A DNA stretch of 41,344 nucleotides from Anaerolineales bacterium (GTDB lineage: Bacteria > Chloroflexota > Anaerolineae > Anaerolineales > UBA11858), in NCBI GenBank assembly GCA_021108255.1, contig JAIORG010000265.1, forward strand, positions 1 to 41,344, written 5' to 3'. The position numbers and the translations under genes are program-made. Positions 1 through 8,748 of the stretch are shown one piece after another. The notes beneath the pieces are model-generated. The model searched no databases, was not told the DNA's origin, and worked only from the letters and a program-made list of their open reading frames with translations. Numbering within the stretch: position 1 is the first letter of the stretch; each line of letters starts with the position of its first letter.

Positions 1-2
1 AC

Positions 3-524
3 CTCACCTGGGGAATGACCTCATTTGTTGAAATTGATCACTCAAAATCAATAATCCCTCCCCAGTACACTCCAACTCCATCAACTGTACCAGCAAAAAC
101 TGATTCTCCAACCCTGGTTCCTTCCATAACACCCAAGCCGGAAGAAACGAAAGATACAAATGATACAAACGATGCAAGCGAAGAGAGTAGGCCTTCTTCT
201 TATACTGTTCGGGAAGGGGAATTCGTTTATTGTCTTGGGCGGCGATTTGATATCAAGCCTATTGAAATTCTGAATTACAACGGACTTCCCCCCGGGGCAG
301 CTCTCTTTCCGGGACAAATTATCCAAATACCTCAAAACAGTCTTTCATTTCCCCTTCAGAGGGCACTGAGTCCCCATCCCGCAGACTATATAGTAAAGCC
401 TTTCGATACTTTTTATATAATTGCCTGCCAGTTCGGGGATGTTTTTCCTGAGGACATCGCCGAAGCGAATGACCTGGACTTTTCAACCGTTTTGATTCCC
501 GATCAGGTTCTTTATATTCCTTAA
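3..524 (+). CDS. LysM-repeat protein, C-terminal part (5' end off window)
   Basis: The frame is open to the left edge, so the Met at position 15 need not be the start. Counting from that Met, residues 18-62 are a Thr/Pro/Asp-rich linker and are followed by two LysM-like modules, about 63-106 (YTVREGEF... ending QIIQIPQ) and 125-169 (YIVKPFDTF... ending VLYIP). LysM modules bind N-acetylglucosamine glycans such as peptidoglycan, and tandem C-terminal copies on a low-complexity linker are typical of exported envelope proteins. No catalytic domain is visible in the part present. The second module is divergent, with its hydrophobic pattern kept but little else. The gene is followed by a decayed gene on the opposite strand, so no operon partner can be named. 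Confidence 0.75.
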   Translation, partial: LTWGMTSFVEIDHSKSIIPPQYTPTPSTVPAKTDSPTLVPSITPKPEETKDTNDTNDASEESRPSSYTVREGEFVYCLGRRFDIKPIEILNYNGLPPGAALFPGQIIQIPQNSLSFPLQRALSPHPADYIVKPFDTFYIIACQFGDVFPEDIAEANDLDFSTVLIPDQVLYIP

Positions 525-535
525 AGTATTTGTTA

Positions 536-928
536 CTAATCCCAATCCAATTCAAAAACGCTGATAGATCTGGGAAATATCCTTTGATCGTTCTTGGCTT
601 CAGTTATAGTGCCAGAATAAGCTACATCATGACCAAGGTTGGGCATAGGGTTAATGCCTGAAACCACTAAATCAAATTCTTGTTCAAAAAAGCCTAAAAT
701 CCATAACGCAGCACAATCAGATGGAGCGCCATCGCTGGTGTAAGCTGTGCCGCCGTCGGGGAGTTGAACTTCTCAAATAAGTAAAGGGCGATCAAATGTT
801 TTCACATGCCCTTTTCCTGACCAGTTGCGATCTGGAGCCATGATAGATACTTTTCCAAGTTTGCGCATAGCCAATAATCCTGGGGCTGTAACACCATCGT
901 CGTTGGTGACGAGAATATGTTTTTCCAT
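536..928 (-). pseudogene. surE: Decayed surE (5'/3'-nucleotidase) remnant
   Basis: Read on the minus strand from an ATG at 928, the frame begins MEKHILVTNDDGVTAPGLLA, which carries the SurE metal-binding Asn-Asp-Asp. It continues with MAPDRNWSGKGH, then after a TGA at 775-773 with SDGAPSDCAALWIL, VVSGINPMPNLGHDV and AYSGTITEA, all in SurE order. Two lesions mark it as dead: the in-frame TGA at codon 52, and loss of homology after SGTITEA with a stop at 538-536. About 130 codons remain of a protein usually near 250-270 residues. SurE dephosphorylates nucleoside monophosphates. The recognisable residues are still close to consensus, which suggests recent loss or an assembly error. No frame in the flank supplies the missing C-terminal half. 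Confidence 0.85.
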
Positions 929-1303
929 GTTTGCAATTCCTATGTAGGATAAAAAAATCTTCTTAAATTAAACATAACAGGGAGAGGTTAAGATTTTCGA
1001 TGAAAGAATTAACAAGTTGTCAAGAAAACGTAAAGGTTGAGTTAACGCCATTCCGGGCGACATGATGAATTACCCATATCAACTGGGGACGGGTAAGGAC
1101 GGTAGCGAAGTTTTCCCTGAGTTGAGCTCCATTTACAGACAGGTGCCTGAAATCGCTGGGGTTTTATTATCTGCAATCAAGGGAAAATTCTAATCGATAA
1201 AAAGAAAGGAGAAAATTTTAAGAAAAATAGAAATATATTTGCGATTTATATGTTACAATCGAAAATATGTGAGCAAATGTTATAAGCAAATGCACATTCC
1301 TGT
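929..1303. other. Intergenic stretch with no convincing gene
   Basis: The 375 bases upstream of the first amidohydrolase hold no ORF I would defend. A 43-codon plus-strand frame at 1062-1193 (MMNYPYQLGTG... to AIKGKF) has a protein-like composition but no ribosome binding site and no family I recognise; it may be the tail of another decayed gene beside the surE remnant. The last 100 bases are AT-rich and contain the direct repeat listed separately, so this is the likely promoter area for the downstream gene. Confidence 0.5.
1272..1292. repeat. 8-bp direct repeat upstream of amidohydrolase, possible operator
   Basis: AGCAAATG occurs at 1272-1279 and again at 1285-1292, a period of 13 bases, in an AT-rich stretch 42-62 bases before the preferred start of the amidohydrolase. 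Spaced short repeats in such a place are often regulator sites. No protein can be assigned; the SorC-family regulator encoded at 14204 is one candidate. Confidence 0.3.
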
Positions 1304-1333
1304 TTGATAAGTTTTATCCATAAGAGCGCAAAA

Positions 1334-2671
1334 ATGCCACTGATCATTAGGAATTCATCTTATCTGGTCTCAGACGTGGATCACATTCACCGTGATTATG
1401 ATCTGCTGATAGAAAAAGGACGAATTGTTTCTGTCGGGAAGGATCTCGCAGCGCCAAAAGGGTCTGAGGTCATTGACGCTAGCGGCTGTGCAGTAATCCC
1501 CGGATTGATCAATCCTCACACCCACCTATATCAAAATTTTCTAAAGGGAGTTTCTCCCGGTCTTCCTCTGGTTCCCTGGTGCAACGAGGTGCTTTTCCCA
1601 ACTGTAAATGCCTTGAATGAACAATTTCAAGGGGGAAATAATCGTCCTGCGTATTTATGGTCGGCATGCGCTGCTGTTGAGATGATCAAAGGTGGAATAA
1701 CCTGCTGCTTGGATATGGCTCATGTAAACGAAGAAAGCTTCATTGCCTGGCAGGACATAGGCTTTCGCGGCGTAGCAGGTTTCACTCTTTTCAATCAATG
1801 GATTCCGGAAAACTTAATTATTGATGAGGAAGTACTCAGGGCAAAAACTGTGCAGTTCATTGAGAAATGGCATCAGCCAGACGGTCTGGTGCAGGTTTGT
1901 CTGACGCCTTCGACTGTCTTTATTTGTGACGACAAATTATTGATCTGGACAGGGGAACAAGCTGAAAAATACGATCTGGGTATTCAAATTCATGTTTCGG
2001 AGATTGCCAGTGAAGTACAGGACACTCTGAGCGATCGCGGGATGACACCGGTTGAGCTTCTGGACAATTTGGGAATATTATCGCCGCGACTAAGCGCTGT
2101 GCATTGTGTGCATGTAAGCGGATCAGATATCGAACGACTGGCAAATTCCGGGGGAAACGTGGTCCATTGCCCAAAGAGCAACATGAAATTGGCAGACGGA
2201 ATTGCACCGATTTACGAGATGAAAGAAGCCGGTGTCAATCTTAGCATAGGGACGGACGGCTGCGCTTCCAATGATCTTCTCGATATGTGGGAAGAAATGA
2301 GAGGGGCAGTATTATTAGCCAGGGTTGGGTCAAATAACGCGGAAGCTTTATCCGCGCGGGATGCATTTCGCATGGCAACCATTGAGGCGGCTAGAGTATG
2401 CCGGATCGATGCGGGAGAGATTCTCCCCGGGCGTTTAGCTGACCTGGCAATTGTCGAATTGAGCGGAGCTCACCTGCGCCCATTCCACGCAGATAGATTG
2501 CTGGATATGTTGGTTTTTTGCACGCGCGCGGGGGATGTGAGGGATACGATTATCAATGGCGAAATTGTTATGCGTGACAGGGAAATAAAAACGATCAACG
2601 AGACCGAGATATTGCAGGAAGCTGAAAAAATTGAATCCCTGCTGTATGACCGGCGCGGTAATTTTTCTTAA
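1334..2671 (+). CDS. Amidohydrolase, ATZ/TRZ (guanine/cytosine deaminase-like) family
   Basis: A 445-residue cytosolic metal-dependent hydrolase of the family that holds atrazine chlorohydrolase, S-adenosylhomocysteine deaminase and 8-oxoguanine deaminase. Counting from the chosen start, PHTH gives His62 and His64, QIHVSE gives His220 and Glu223, the VHCVH stretch gives His257, and SIGTDG gives Asp308: the full mononuclear metal site of a deaminase-type member. The C-terminal part (PGRLADLAIVEL, then TIINGEIVMRD) is the usual small beta-sandwich. The frame is open from 1304, but the Met at 1334 starts exactly where family members do (MPLIIRNSSYL); neither start has a strong ribosome binding site. 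The gene heads the ECF transporter block, so it may act on the imported compound. Substrate cannot be read, but deamination of a purine-like or other N-heterocycle is the best guess. Confidence 0.88.
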   Translation: MPLIIRNSSYLVSDVDHIHRDYDLLIEKGRIVSVGKDLAAPKGSEVIDASGCAVIPGLINPHTHLYQNFLKGVSPGLPLVPWCNEVLFPTVNALNEQFQGGNNRPAYLWSACAAVEMIKGGITCCLDMAHVNEESFIAWQDIGFRGVAGFTLFNQWIPENLIIDEEVLRAKTVQFIEKWHQPDGLVQVCLTPSTVFICDDKLLIWTGEQAEKYDLGIQIHVSEIASEVQDTLSDRGMTPVELLDNLGILSPRLSAVHCVHVSGSDIERLANSGGNVVHCPKSNMKLADGIAPIYEMKEAGVNLSIGTDGCASNDLLDMWEEMRGAVLLARVGSNNAEALSARDAFRMATIEAARVCRIDAGEILPGRLADLAIVELSGAHLRPFHADRLLDMLVFCTRAGDVRDTIINGEIVMRDREIKTINETEILQEAEKIESLLYDRRGNFS

Positions 2672-2735
2672 TAGCTGCTTATAGATGCAGGATGTCATAG
2701 TTTGTCATGAGTACTACTGCTAAGGAGGAAACGTA

Positions 2736-3548
2736 GTGAGCAAATCGCTGGTTTCATATTATCCGGGAACCACCTTAATCCACAGGCTTGATCCCAGGGC
2801 AAAGCTCCTTTTTTTGCTTGTGCTCAGCGTAGTTATTTTTTCGATACAGGATTTGACCTTGGCGATTTTTGTATTTTTATCGCTGTGTGTATTGTGGATC
2901 ATCGCCAAGCTGCCTGTTTCGATTATATTGAGTTTCGTGCGAGGACTGCTTCCCGTATTTATTTTCCTGGTTGTGGTTCAAGCTATTCTCTACCCGGGCG
3001 AAAAAATACTGATCGAGCCTCTCATTCCTAACTTTATTCCTGGGATCGGGGGAGCTGGGAACATAACCCTCGAGGGTATTTTGTTTGCAATATTATTGAT
3101 GTTCAGGCTGATTTCGATGATTGTTTTGCTGCCTCTCGTAAGCATGACCACGCCAGTGCAAATTTTGGCATTAGGGTTGGTTAAAATCGGGTTTCCATAT
3201 CAAATTTCTTATACGCTCACATCTGCCTTGAATATGGTGCCGATCTTACAAAGTGAAATATCCTCGATTGTAGACGCTCAAAAATTGAGGGCAATGCAGA
3301 CATTCGAGAAAGGTAAATTGAGGGAAAAGCTGCGCTCTTATCCTGCGTTGGTAACGCCTCTCGTTATTGGAGCCATGAGGCGTGCTCAAGCGATGGCAGT
3401 TGCAATGGATTCTCGTGCTTTTGGCGCTTTCAAAACCCGAACTTATATCGAAGATGTCCAGCTTGTATCGACAGACTGGATATTCATGTTTTGTGTAGTA
3501 CTGTATTCGATTGCTGTTTTCATTTTCAAATCAATGTTTTTATCTTAA
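2736..3548 (+). CDS. ecfT: ECF transporter transmembrane component EcfT
   Basis: A 270-residue membrane protein of the CbiQ/EcfT family that links the substrate-binding S component to the ATPases of an energy-coupling-factor importer. The N-terminus has the family's hallmark (TTLIHRLDPRAKLLFLL), followed by several hydrophobic helices, and the cytoplasmic coupling region shows the Ala-Arg-Gly-like pattern in degenerate form (MRRAQAMAVAMDSRAFGA). Translation starts at GTG, 2736, behind a near-perfect AAGGAGG at 2722-2728. The gene lies 21 bases before the fused EcfA gene, and a matching S component follows at 8008, so the transporter looks dedicated to this locus rather than a shared housekeeping module. 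Confidence 0.92.
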   Translation: MSKSLVSYYPGTTLIHRLDPRAKLLFLLVLSVVIFSIQDLTLAIFVFLSLCVLWIIAKLPVSIILSFVRGLLPVFIFLVVVQAILYPGEKILIEPLIPNFIPGIGGAGNITLEGILFAILLMFRLISMIVLLPLVSMTTPVQILALGLVKIGFPYQISYTLTSALNMVPILQSEISSIVDAQKLRAMQTFEKGKLREKLRSYPALVTPLVIGAMRRAQAMAVAMDSRAFGAFKTRTYIEDVQLVSTDWIFMFCVVLYSIAVFIFKSMFLS

Positions 3549-3569
3549 GTATGATCACAAGAAGAAAAA

Positions 3570-5354
3570 ATGACAAATAAAGCCATAGAACTAATTGACG
3601 TTTCGTATAGATACCCAAGAACAAAGCGGACTGTAATTAAAAAATTGAACCTGAGCGTTGAGAAAGGTGAATTGCTTGCTGTTATGGGAGAGAACGGGGC
3701 AGGAAAGAGCACCCTTTGCCAGATTCTGAATGGAATTATTCCCCACTCTGCTGGGGGGAAATTGAAAGGCCAGGTTCTTATTGAAGGCATCAATACCCAG
3801 GAGTCAACCATTGGTAAGTTATCAACCATAGTTGGGATAGTGCTTGAAGATCCTGAGACCCAGTTATTCACCACTTCGGTTCTCAATGAGGTTTCGTTTG
3901 GTCCTGAAAACTTGCTAATGCCTGTGGAAGAAATTCTGGAAAGGGCCAGGCGCGTGCTTAAGTTGGTGAGGTTGGATGGCTTCGAAGACCGCCCTCCGAC
4001 CGACCTTTCTGGAGGGCAGAAACAGAGACTGGCCATCGCTGCCGGGTTAGCAATGGAGCCCTCAATTCTTGTCCTGGACGAGTCCACTTCACAAATCGAT
4101 CCTCTCGGTGTGGTAGAGGTCTTGTCGCTGATTCAGAAATTGAACAAAGAATTAAACATGACCATTGTAATGGCTACTGATAAAAGTGAAGAAGTTGCCA
4201 GAATAGCTGATCATATCCTGGTATTAGATGAGGGCCGTGAAGTTGCTTACGGCACCCCCAGAGAGATTTTTGCTGATACTGGATTTTTTAAAAAGTTTAT
4301 GATTCGTGCTCCCCAGGTTTCGCAATTGGGTACTACTCTCCAGGAAAAAGAACACCCTTTGTCAACCTTTCCTATTGTTATCAAAGAAGCTCACGATGGT
4401 ATTGTTGAACTGCTTGACGGCAAATCACCTTCTGCAGTTTCGATAAAAGACGGCCTGGAGACGGGTAACGGATCCGGGAGAGAGGAGATAATTGCCAACG
4501 CAAAAGAAGACAACGAAGCCTCCGGAAGGAAACCAATCATCACAGTTGATCACCTTACCTACGTTTACCAGCCACGGGAAGTGCTGGCTGTTGATGATGT
4601 AAATTTCGAGATCAAGGAAGGCGAATTTGTTGCTATCATCGGACAGAATGGATCGGGAAAAACAACCATCTTAAAAAACCTTTTAGGACTTCTGCATCCA
4701 ACTGAAGGAAAAATAACTGTTGCAGGTCTCGATACCAGCCAAGTCGCAGTTGCAGATTTGGCAAGGCACGTGGGCTTTGTTTTGCAAAATCCAGATCAGC
4801 AGCTTTTTGCGGAAACAGTTGAGCAAGAAATTGCTTTTGGTCCCCAAAATCTTGGTGTCGATGAGGCTGAAGTAGAGAGGCGAGTGGACGAAGCTATTGA
4901 GATGGTTGGCCTGGAATGTGACAAAATGGAATTCCCGCCTGCTTTGTCTAAAGGCGATAGAGCTAAAGTAGTCATCGCCAGCGCCTTGGCTTTGAACCCC
5001 GAGATCATGGTTTTGGATGAACCAACCACTGGCCAGGATTACAAAGGCTGTCATCAAATTTTGCAGATAGCTCGCAAGCTGCATCAGGAGAATCGAACTG
5101 TTGTCTTTGTGACGCACCATATGGCACTGGTGGCAGAATATGCCCAACGAGTGATTATTATGTGTGACGGTAAAATTTTACTCGACAGTAAGACCGAAGA
5201 CGTCTTTGGGCAGCCAGAGGTAATCAGAAAAGCCCACATAATTCCACCTCAAATCACCGAGCTAAGTCAGAATCTGCCTGAGAGTTTAGGTCTGCCCAGG
5301 ACCCCTTTGACGGTAGAACAATTGTCCGATGCGATATTAAGTCGTTTCGATTAA
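3570..5354 (+). CDS. ecfA: ECF transporter ATPase, two EcfA domains fused
   Basis: One 594-residue chain carries both ATPase domains of the importer. Domain 1 (about 1-250) has Walker A GENGAGKST at 40-48, signature LSGGQ at 146-150 and Walker B ILVLDE at 166-171. Domain 2 (about 335-575) has Walker A GQNGSGKTT, signature LSKGD and Walker B IMVLDE followed by PTTGQD. LSKGD in place of LSGGQ is asymmetric; variants of this kind occur in fused EcfA proteins, so it need not mean a dead site. A hydrophilic linker of about 80 residues joins the two. It sits between ecfT and the FAD/Fe-S dehydrogenase (16-base gap), all on one strand. The substrate is set by the S component, not by this protein. 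Confidence 0.93.
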   Translation: MTNKAIELIDVSYRYPRTKRTVIKKLNLSVEKGELLAVMGENGAGKSTLCQILNGIIPHSAGGKLKGQVLIEGINTQESTIGKLSTIVGIVLEDPETQLFTTSVLNEVSFGPENLLMPVEEILERARRVLKLVRLDGFEDRPPTDLSGGQKQRLAIAAGLAMEPSILVLDESTSQIDPLGVVEVLSLIQKLNKELNMTIVMATDKSEEVARIADHILVLDEGREVAYGTPREIFADTGFFKKFMIRAPQVSQLGTTLQEKEHPLSTFPIVIKEAHDGIVELLDGKSPSAVSIKDGLETGNGSGREEIIANAKEDNEASGRKPIITVDHLTYVYQPREVLAVDDVNFEIKEGEFVAIIGQNGSGKTTILKNLLGLLHPTEGKITVAGLDTSQVAVADLARHVGFVLQNPDQQLFAETVEQEIAFGPQNLGVDEAEVERRVDEAIEMVGLECDKMEFPPALSKGDRAKVVIASALALNPEIMVLDEPTTGQDYKGCHQILQIARKLHQENRTVVFVTHHMALVAEYAQRVIIMCDGKILLDSKTEDVFGQPEVIRKAHIIPPQITELSQNLPESLGLPRTPLTVEQLSDAILSRFD

Positions 5355-5370
5355 TTATTGGAGGCTTTAC

Positions 5371-7986
5371 ATGCAAGAATTATTAACCCGACTGCAGGAG
5401 ATATGCGGCGAGGAACATGTATCAGATGCCCTTGTTGACCGCATGACCTACCGGAGGGATTGCGGCCCTACGCCTGGAGGGCTGCCGGGATACATAACAC
5501 GTCCGGAAAACGTCGAGGAAGTTGTTGAGTTGGTGAAGACCGCCAACGAATTTAAAACACCTCTTTTCATGTGGGGGCGGGCAACTACTTTTGTTGATTT
5601 CGGTATAGGAGAAGGATGTATAGTTTTAGCGCTTGATCTATTGAATAACTTTGAAATCGATTTGCAAAACCAGGTTGTCACAGCTGACGCAGGTGTGATC
5701 TGGCATGCGCTGGATTCTGAAATTAATAAACTTGGCTGGGAATTGGCCTGCCCAGGTGGCGGCGGAATGTTCTCGGCAACTGTGGGCGGCACCGTAGCAT
5801 ATAACGCTGTCCCGCATGCTATTACTGAATATGGAATTACCGCGGATCAAGTCATAGCGCTTGAAGTAGTCATGCCCGACGGCACAATAATCAACACTGG
5901 TTCAGCTGCCAATGACGCTGCTGGAAACATCGCCATCGAAAGAGGAGCTAATGGCCCTGACCTGGCAGGTTTATTCATAGGCTCATGCGGCACCATGGGC
6001 ATTATCACCAAAGCGACTTTACGATTGCGCCGCATCCCCGAAATTGAAAAATTCTTGTTTTATGCCTTTGATGAATTAGAACAAATCGTCGATGCAGTCG
6101 AAGCAATTCAGCAGCAGGAAGCTGCCACCTTTGTGATCGGTATCTTCGGCGGACCAATGCCGGTAGACATTGTCGGAAAATATTTCATGCACGTGATTAT
6201 CCGCGATTCGTATATTAATGCGGAAGCGCGATATCAAGTATGCAAGATTACCAGTGAGGCTTTCAAGGGGCGCGCCCAGGATTCCAAGGCAACTGAACTG
6301 TACTGGACGGGTCATATGTTCTCCTGGTTGAGAAATGTTGGGCCAGATGCATATTACAGCAACCGCCCGTATTACTGTCCAGAGGTAGCCGGTTTCCTGC
6401 CAACTAATGCTCTCAAAGAAGCTATACCTGCGGTGCATAATTACATCGACTCCCACAAAAAGGAATGGGACCAGCATGGTATCAGGACAAAGGGCTTGGA
6501 TGTGTATTTTTCACGAAACGCAGCCTATCTTTGGGTGGATACACTTTATCCTGAAAATGTTCCTGAAGCGCATGAATATGGCTTGAAAGTTCGGGCAGAT
6601 ATTGCTGAGTTGCTTTTCTCTCAGTGGATGTCCCCCGGAGGTATAGTCGCCGGAATTGCTCCCTATATCATGGATAAACTGGGGAATACTTATCTATTGA
6701 TGCAGAAATTAAAGGAATCCCTGGATCCAAATAATATTCTCAACCCTGGAATCTTGTGCCTGGGTGGAGAACCTGCAAAATCTGCAATTCTCAAAATGGT
6801 CGATGGAAAGGATCACCCGGCACTTGATGCAGATGCAAATTTGATATTTCAATGTTTGAGGTGCGCTTTTTGTTTTGATGTCAGTTGGGTTGGTGAGGGA
6901 CATAAATGTCCATCCTACGCATATGGTTCACTGGAATCTCACAGTGCTCGGGGACGAATCTCAATTGCTCGAGCTATCCTCGAAGGTGAATTGGTCTATG
7001 ACGAGGATGTGGCTGACCGTATCTTCAGCTGTACATTATGCGGTGCTTGTTCGGAGCACTGTCTCAAACAGCTCGATATCCAGGATATTTATCAGGCTAT
7101 GCGGGAGGATTTGGCAGCCAAAGGGCTGACGCCAAAAGGCTTGAAGCATGTCGTCGAGTTAACATTGGCAGAGCACAATCCGTTTGACAAGGAAGCTGGG
7201 ACTCGTCTCGATTGGCTCAAAGACAAATCGCGCGTTGACGTGAAAGCAAAAACTGCTTACTTCGTGGGCTGTACTCCCTCATTCTCCAAACGAACAATGG
7301 CAAGAGGTGGTGCCGAATTATTGAATAAGCTGGGAGTAGACTATACGATTTCTTCGGACGAATGGTGCTGCGGCCACCCGCTAATGGCCGCCGGTGAGCG
7401 CCAAAAAGCCGCCGAGCTAATGGCTCATAATATTGAGACCTACCAGGCGCTTGGTGTTGAACGCATTGTTTTCACCTGTACAGGATGTTATGAAACTTTC
7501 AAGAAAGAGATGCCGAAAGTTCTAGGGAAACCTCTGCCTTTTGAAACGATGCATCTTGTTGAATTGGTCGCTGAAGAGATTGAAAAAGGTAGAGTAACTT
7601 TCGAACCAATGCCTGGGGGAGTAGTGATTACCTACCACGACCCTTGTACTCTAGGTCGAGGATTGGGTGTTTATGAAGCGCCACGTAAGATCATCGAGGC
7701 AATCCCGGGCACACGCCTGGCCGAAATGCCGAGAAATCAAGGCGATTCTTTCTGTTGTGGTGCCGGAGCGTTTGTGCGCTACGACTTCCCCGAATTGACT
7801 GAAACCGCAGGGAAGGACAGGTGGGCGGAGGCTGTAGAAACGGAAGCCAACTTGCTGCTTACTTCCTGCCCGGCTTGTCTGGGACAATTTCAATTAATGA
7901 GAACGGGTTCCAAAGACCCGCTCCAGGTGATGGACTTGGTCAACCTGGTTAATAAACAAATTATCGTTGAGGAAACGACAAATTAG
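5371..7986 (+). CDS. FAD-linked oxidase fused to Fe-S (GlcD-GlcF-like) dehydrogenase
   Basis: An 871-residue fusion. Residues about 35-220 form the FAD-binding domain (RPENVEEVVELVKTA, GGGGMFSATVGGTVAYN), about 220-465 the FAD-oxidase C-terminal domain ending LDPNNILNPG. Two 4Fe-4S ligand sets follow, Cys495/498/501 with Cys513 and Cys554/557/560/564, then two CCG heterodisulfide-reductase-type domains with CCG at 666-668 and 795-797. This is the layout of glycolate oxidase GlcD plus GlcF or of anaerobic D-lactate dehydrogenases: a 2-hydroxyacid is oxidised and the electrons leave through Fe-S clusters and the CCG module. The ribosome binding site TTGGAGGC precedes the ATG. Its place between the ECF ATPase and the S component suggests that the imported compound or a product of it is a hydroxyacid. 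The exact acid is unknown. Confidence 0.9.
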   Translation: MQELLTRLQEICGEEHVSDALVDRMTYRRDCGPTPGGLPGYITRPENVEEVVELVKTANEFKTPLFMWGRATTFVDFGIGEGCIVLALDLLNNFEIDLQNQVVTADAGVIWHALDSEINKLGWELACPGGGGMFSATVGGTVAYNAVPHAITEYGITADQVIALEVVMPDGTIINTGSAANDAAGNIAIERGANGPDLAGLFIGSCGTMGIITKATLRLRRIPEIEKFLFYAFDELEQIVDAVEAIQQQEAATFVIGIFGGPMPVDIVGKYFMHVIIRDSYINAEARYQVCKITSEAFKGRAQDSKATELYWTGHMFSWLRNVGPDAYYSNRPYYCPEVAGFLPTNALKEAIPAVHNYIDSHKKEWDQHGIRTKGLDVYFSRNAAYLWVDTLYPENVPEAHEYGLKVRADIAELLFSQWMSPGGIVAGIAPYIMDKLGNTYLLMQKLKESLDPNNILNPGILCLGGEPAKSAILKMVDGKDHPALDADANLIFQCLRCAFCFDVSWVGEGHKCPSYAYGSLESHSARGRISIARAILEGELVYDEDVADRIFSCTLCGACSEHCLKQLDIQDIYQAMREDLAAKGLTPKGLKHVVELTLAEHNPFDKEAGTRLDWLKDKSRVDVKAKTAYFVGCTPSFSKRTMARGGAELLNKLGVDYTISSDEWCCGHPLMAAGERQKAAELMAHNIETYQALGVERIVFTCTGCYETFKKEMPKVLGKPLPFETMHLVELVAEEIEKGRVTFEPMPGGVVITYHDPCTLGRGLGVYEAPRKIIEAIPGTRLAEMPRNQGDSFCCGAGAFVRYDFPELTETAGKDRWAEAVETEANLLLTSCPACLGQFQLMRTGSKDPLQVMDLVNLVNKQIIVEETTN

Positions 7987-8007
7987 CTTACGAAAGGGAG
8001 ACTTATT

Positions 8008-8748
8008 ATGAAGAAAAAACTTGTAAATACGCATTCCGCCTTGATAGCAGTTTGGGCTGCGATCATTGCAGTATCTACTTTGCTTCCTGCGTTCCCGGTA
8101 ATAGGAACAGGAGCAACTCTAAGTGTTGGTGATGCAATCGTTGTTCTGGGCGGCATTTTATTTGGCCCCTGGGCTGGTGGAATCGCGGCTGGAGTAGGTG
8201 GTTTTATTGGTCAATTAATCGCTCCCCACGGCAATATTTTTGGCCCTCTTCAATTCACAATTGGTATTGCAGCTGCTATTGCCAGCGGATTGGCCATGCA
8301 GAGAAAATGGATTTATCCCATGATTGGCTTGTTGTTTTTAGGCGGAGTATGGTATCTCTTCCCGCTGGGTCGTGAAGCCTGGGCAACACCGATTTTATAC
8401 ATGCTGGGTGTAATTGCTTGTATAATCGGCTGGATCTGGGGAAAAAACTGGCTGACATCAACAAACAGAGCGTCGTTATTTTTAGGAATATTCGTTTGTG
8501 GACTGATCGGAGTTTTGATAGCTCAATCAATTGGAAACTTGTGGGCATTAGTGATGTTTGCGCTTCCTGCGCCGATCTGGTTCAGCGTTCTCTTCATTTC
8601 TCCAATAGAGAGAATTGGTTTTGGATTGATTGCTGCAGCCATCGGAACACCGCTGTTGATCGGGCTGCCAAAGATTTCTGTGCCTGTAGGACCAATATTG
8701 GATGAAGAAGATATTGAAGAAGATGAAATTTGGGAGGATGAAAATTGA
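8008..8748 (+). CDS. ECF transporter S component (substrate-binding membrane protein)
   Basis: A 246-residue membrane protein with about six hydrophobic helices. The stretch LSVGDAIVVLGGILFGPWAG, followed by a Gly-rich helix, is the usual signature of ECF S components, in which a membrane pocket binds the substrate and docks on EcfT. The C-terminus is a strongly acidic tail of about 15 residues (DEEDIEEDEIWEDEN), which is unusual. A good ribosome binding site (AAAGGGAG) precedes the ATG. The gene ends in an overlap with the carbamoyltransferase start (TTGA), so the two are probably translationally coupled. ECF systems carry vitamins, their precursors, metals or nucleobase-like compounds; I cannot assign this one to a known specificity. 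Confidence 0.8.
   Translation: MKKKLVNTHSALIAVWAAIIAVSTLLPAFPVIGTGATLSVGDAIVVLGGILFGPWAGGIAAGVGGFIGQLIAPHGNIFGPLQFTIGIAAAIASGLAMQRKWIYPMIGLLFLGGVWYLFPLGREAWATPILYMLGVIACIIGWIWGKNWLTSTNRASLFLGIFVCGLIGVLIAQSIGNLWALVMFALPAPIWFSVLFISPIERIGFGLIAAAIGTPLLIGLPKISVPVGPILDEEDIEEDEIWEDEN

Noticed and set aside
4683-5147. 154-codon minus-strand ORF inside the ECF ATPase gene
   Set aside because: It is opposite a well-conserved coding region with all ABC motifs and shows no family pattern or ribosome binding site.
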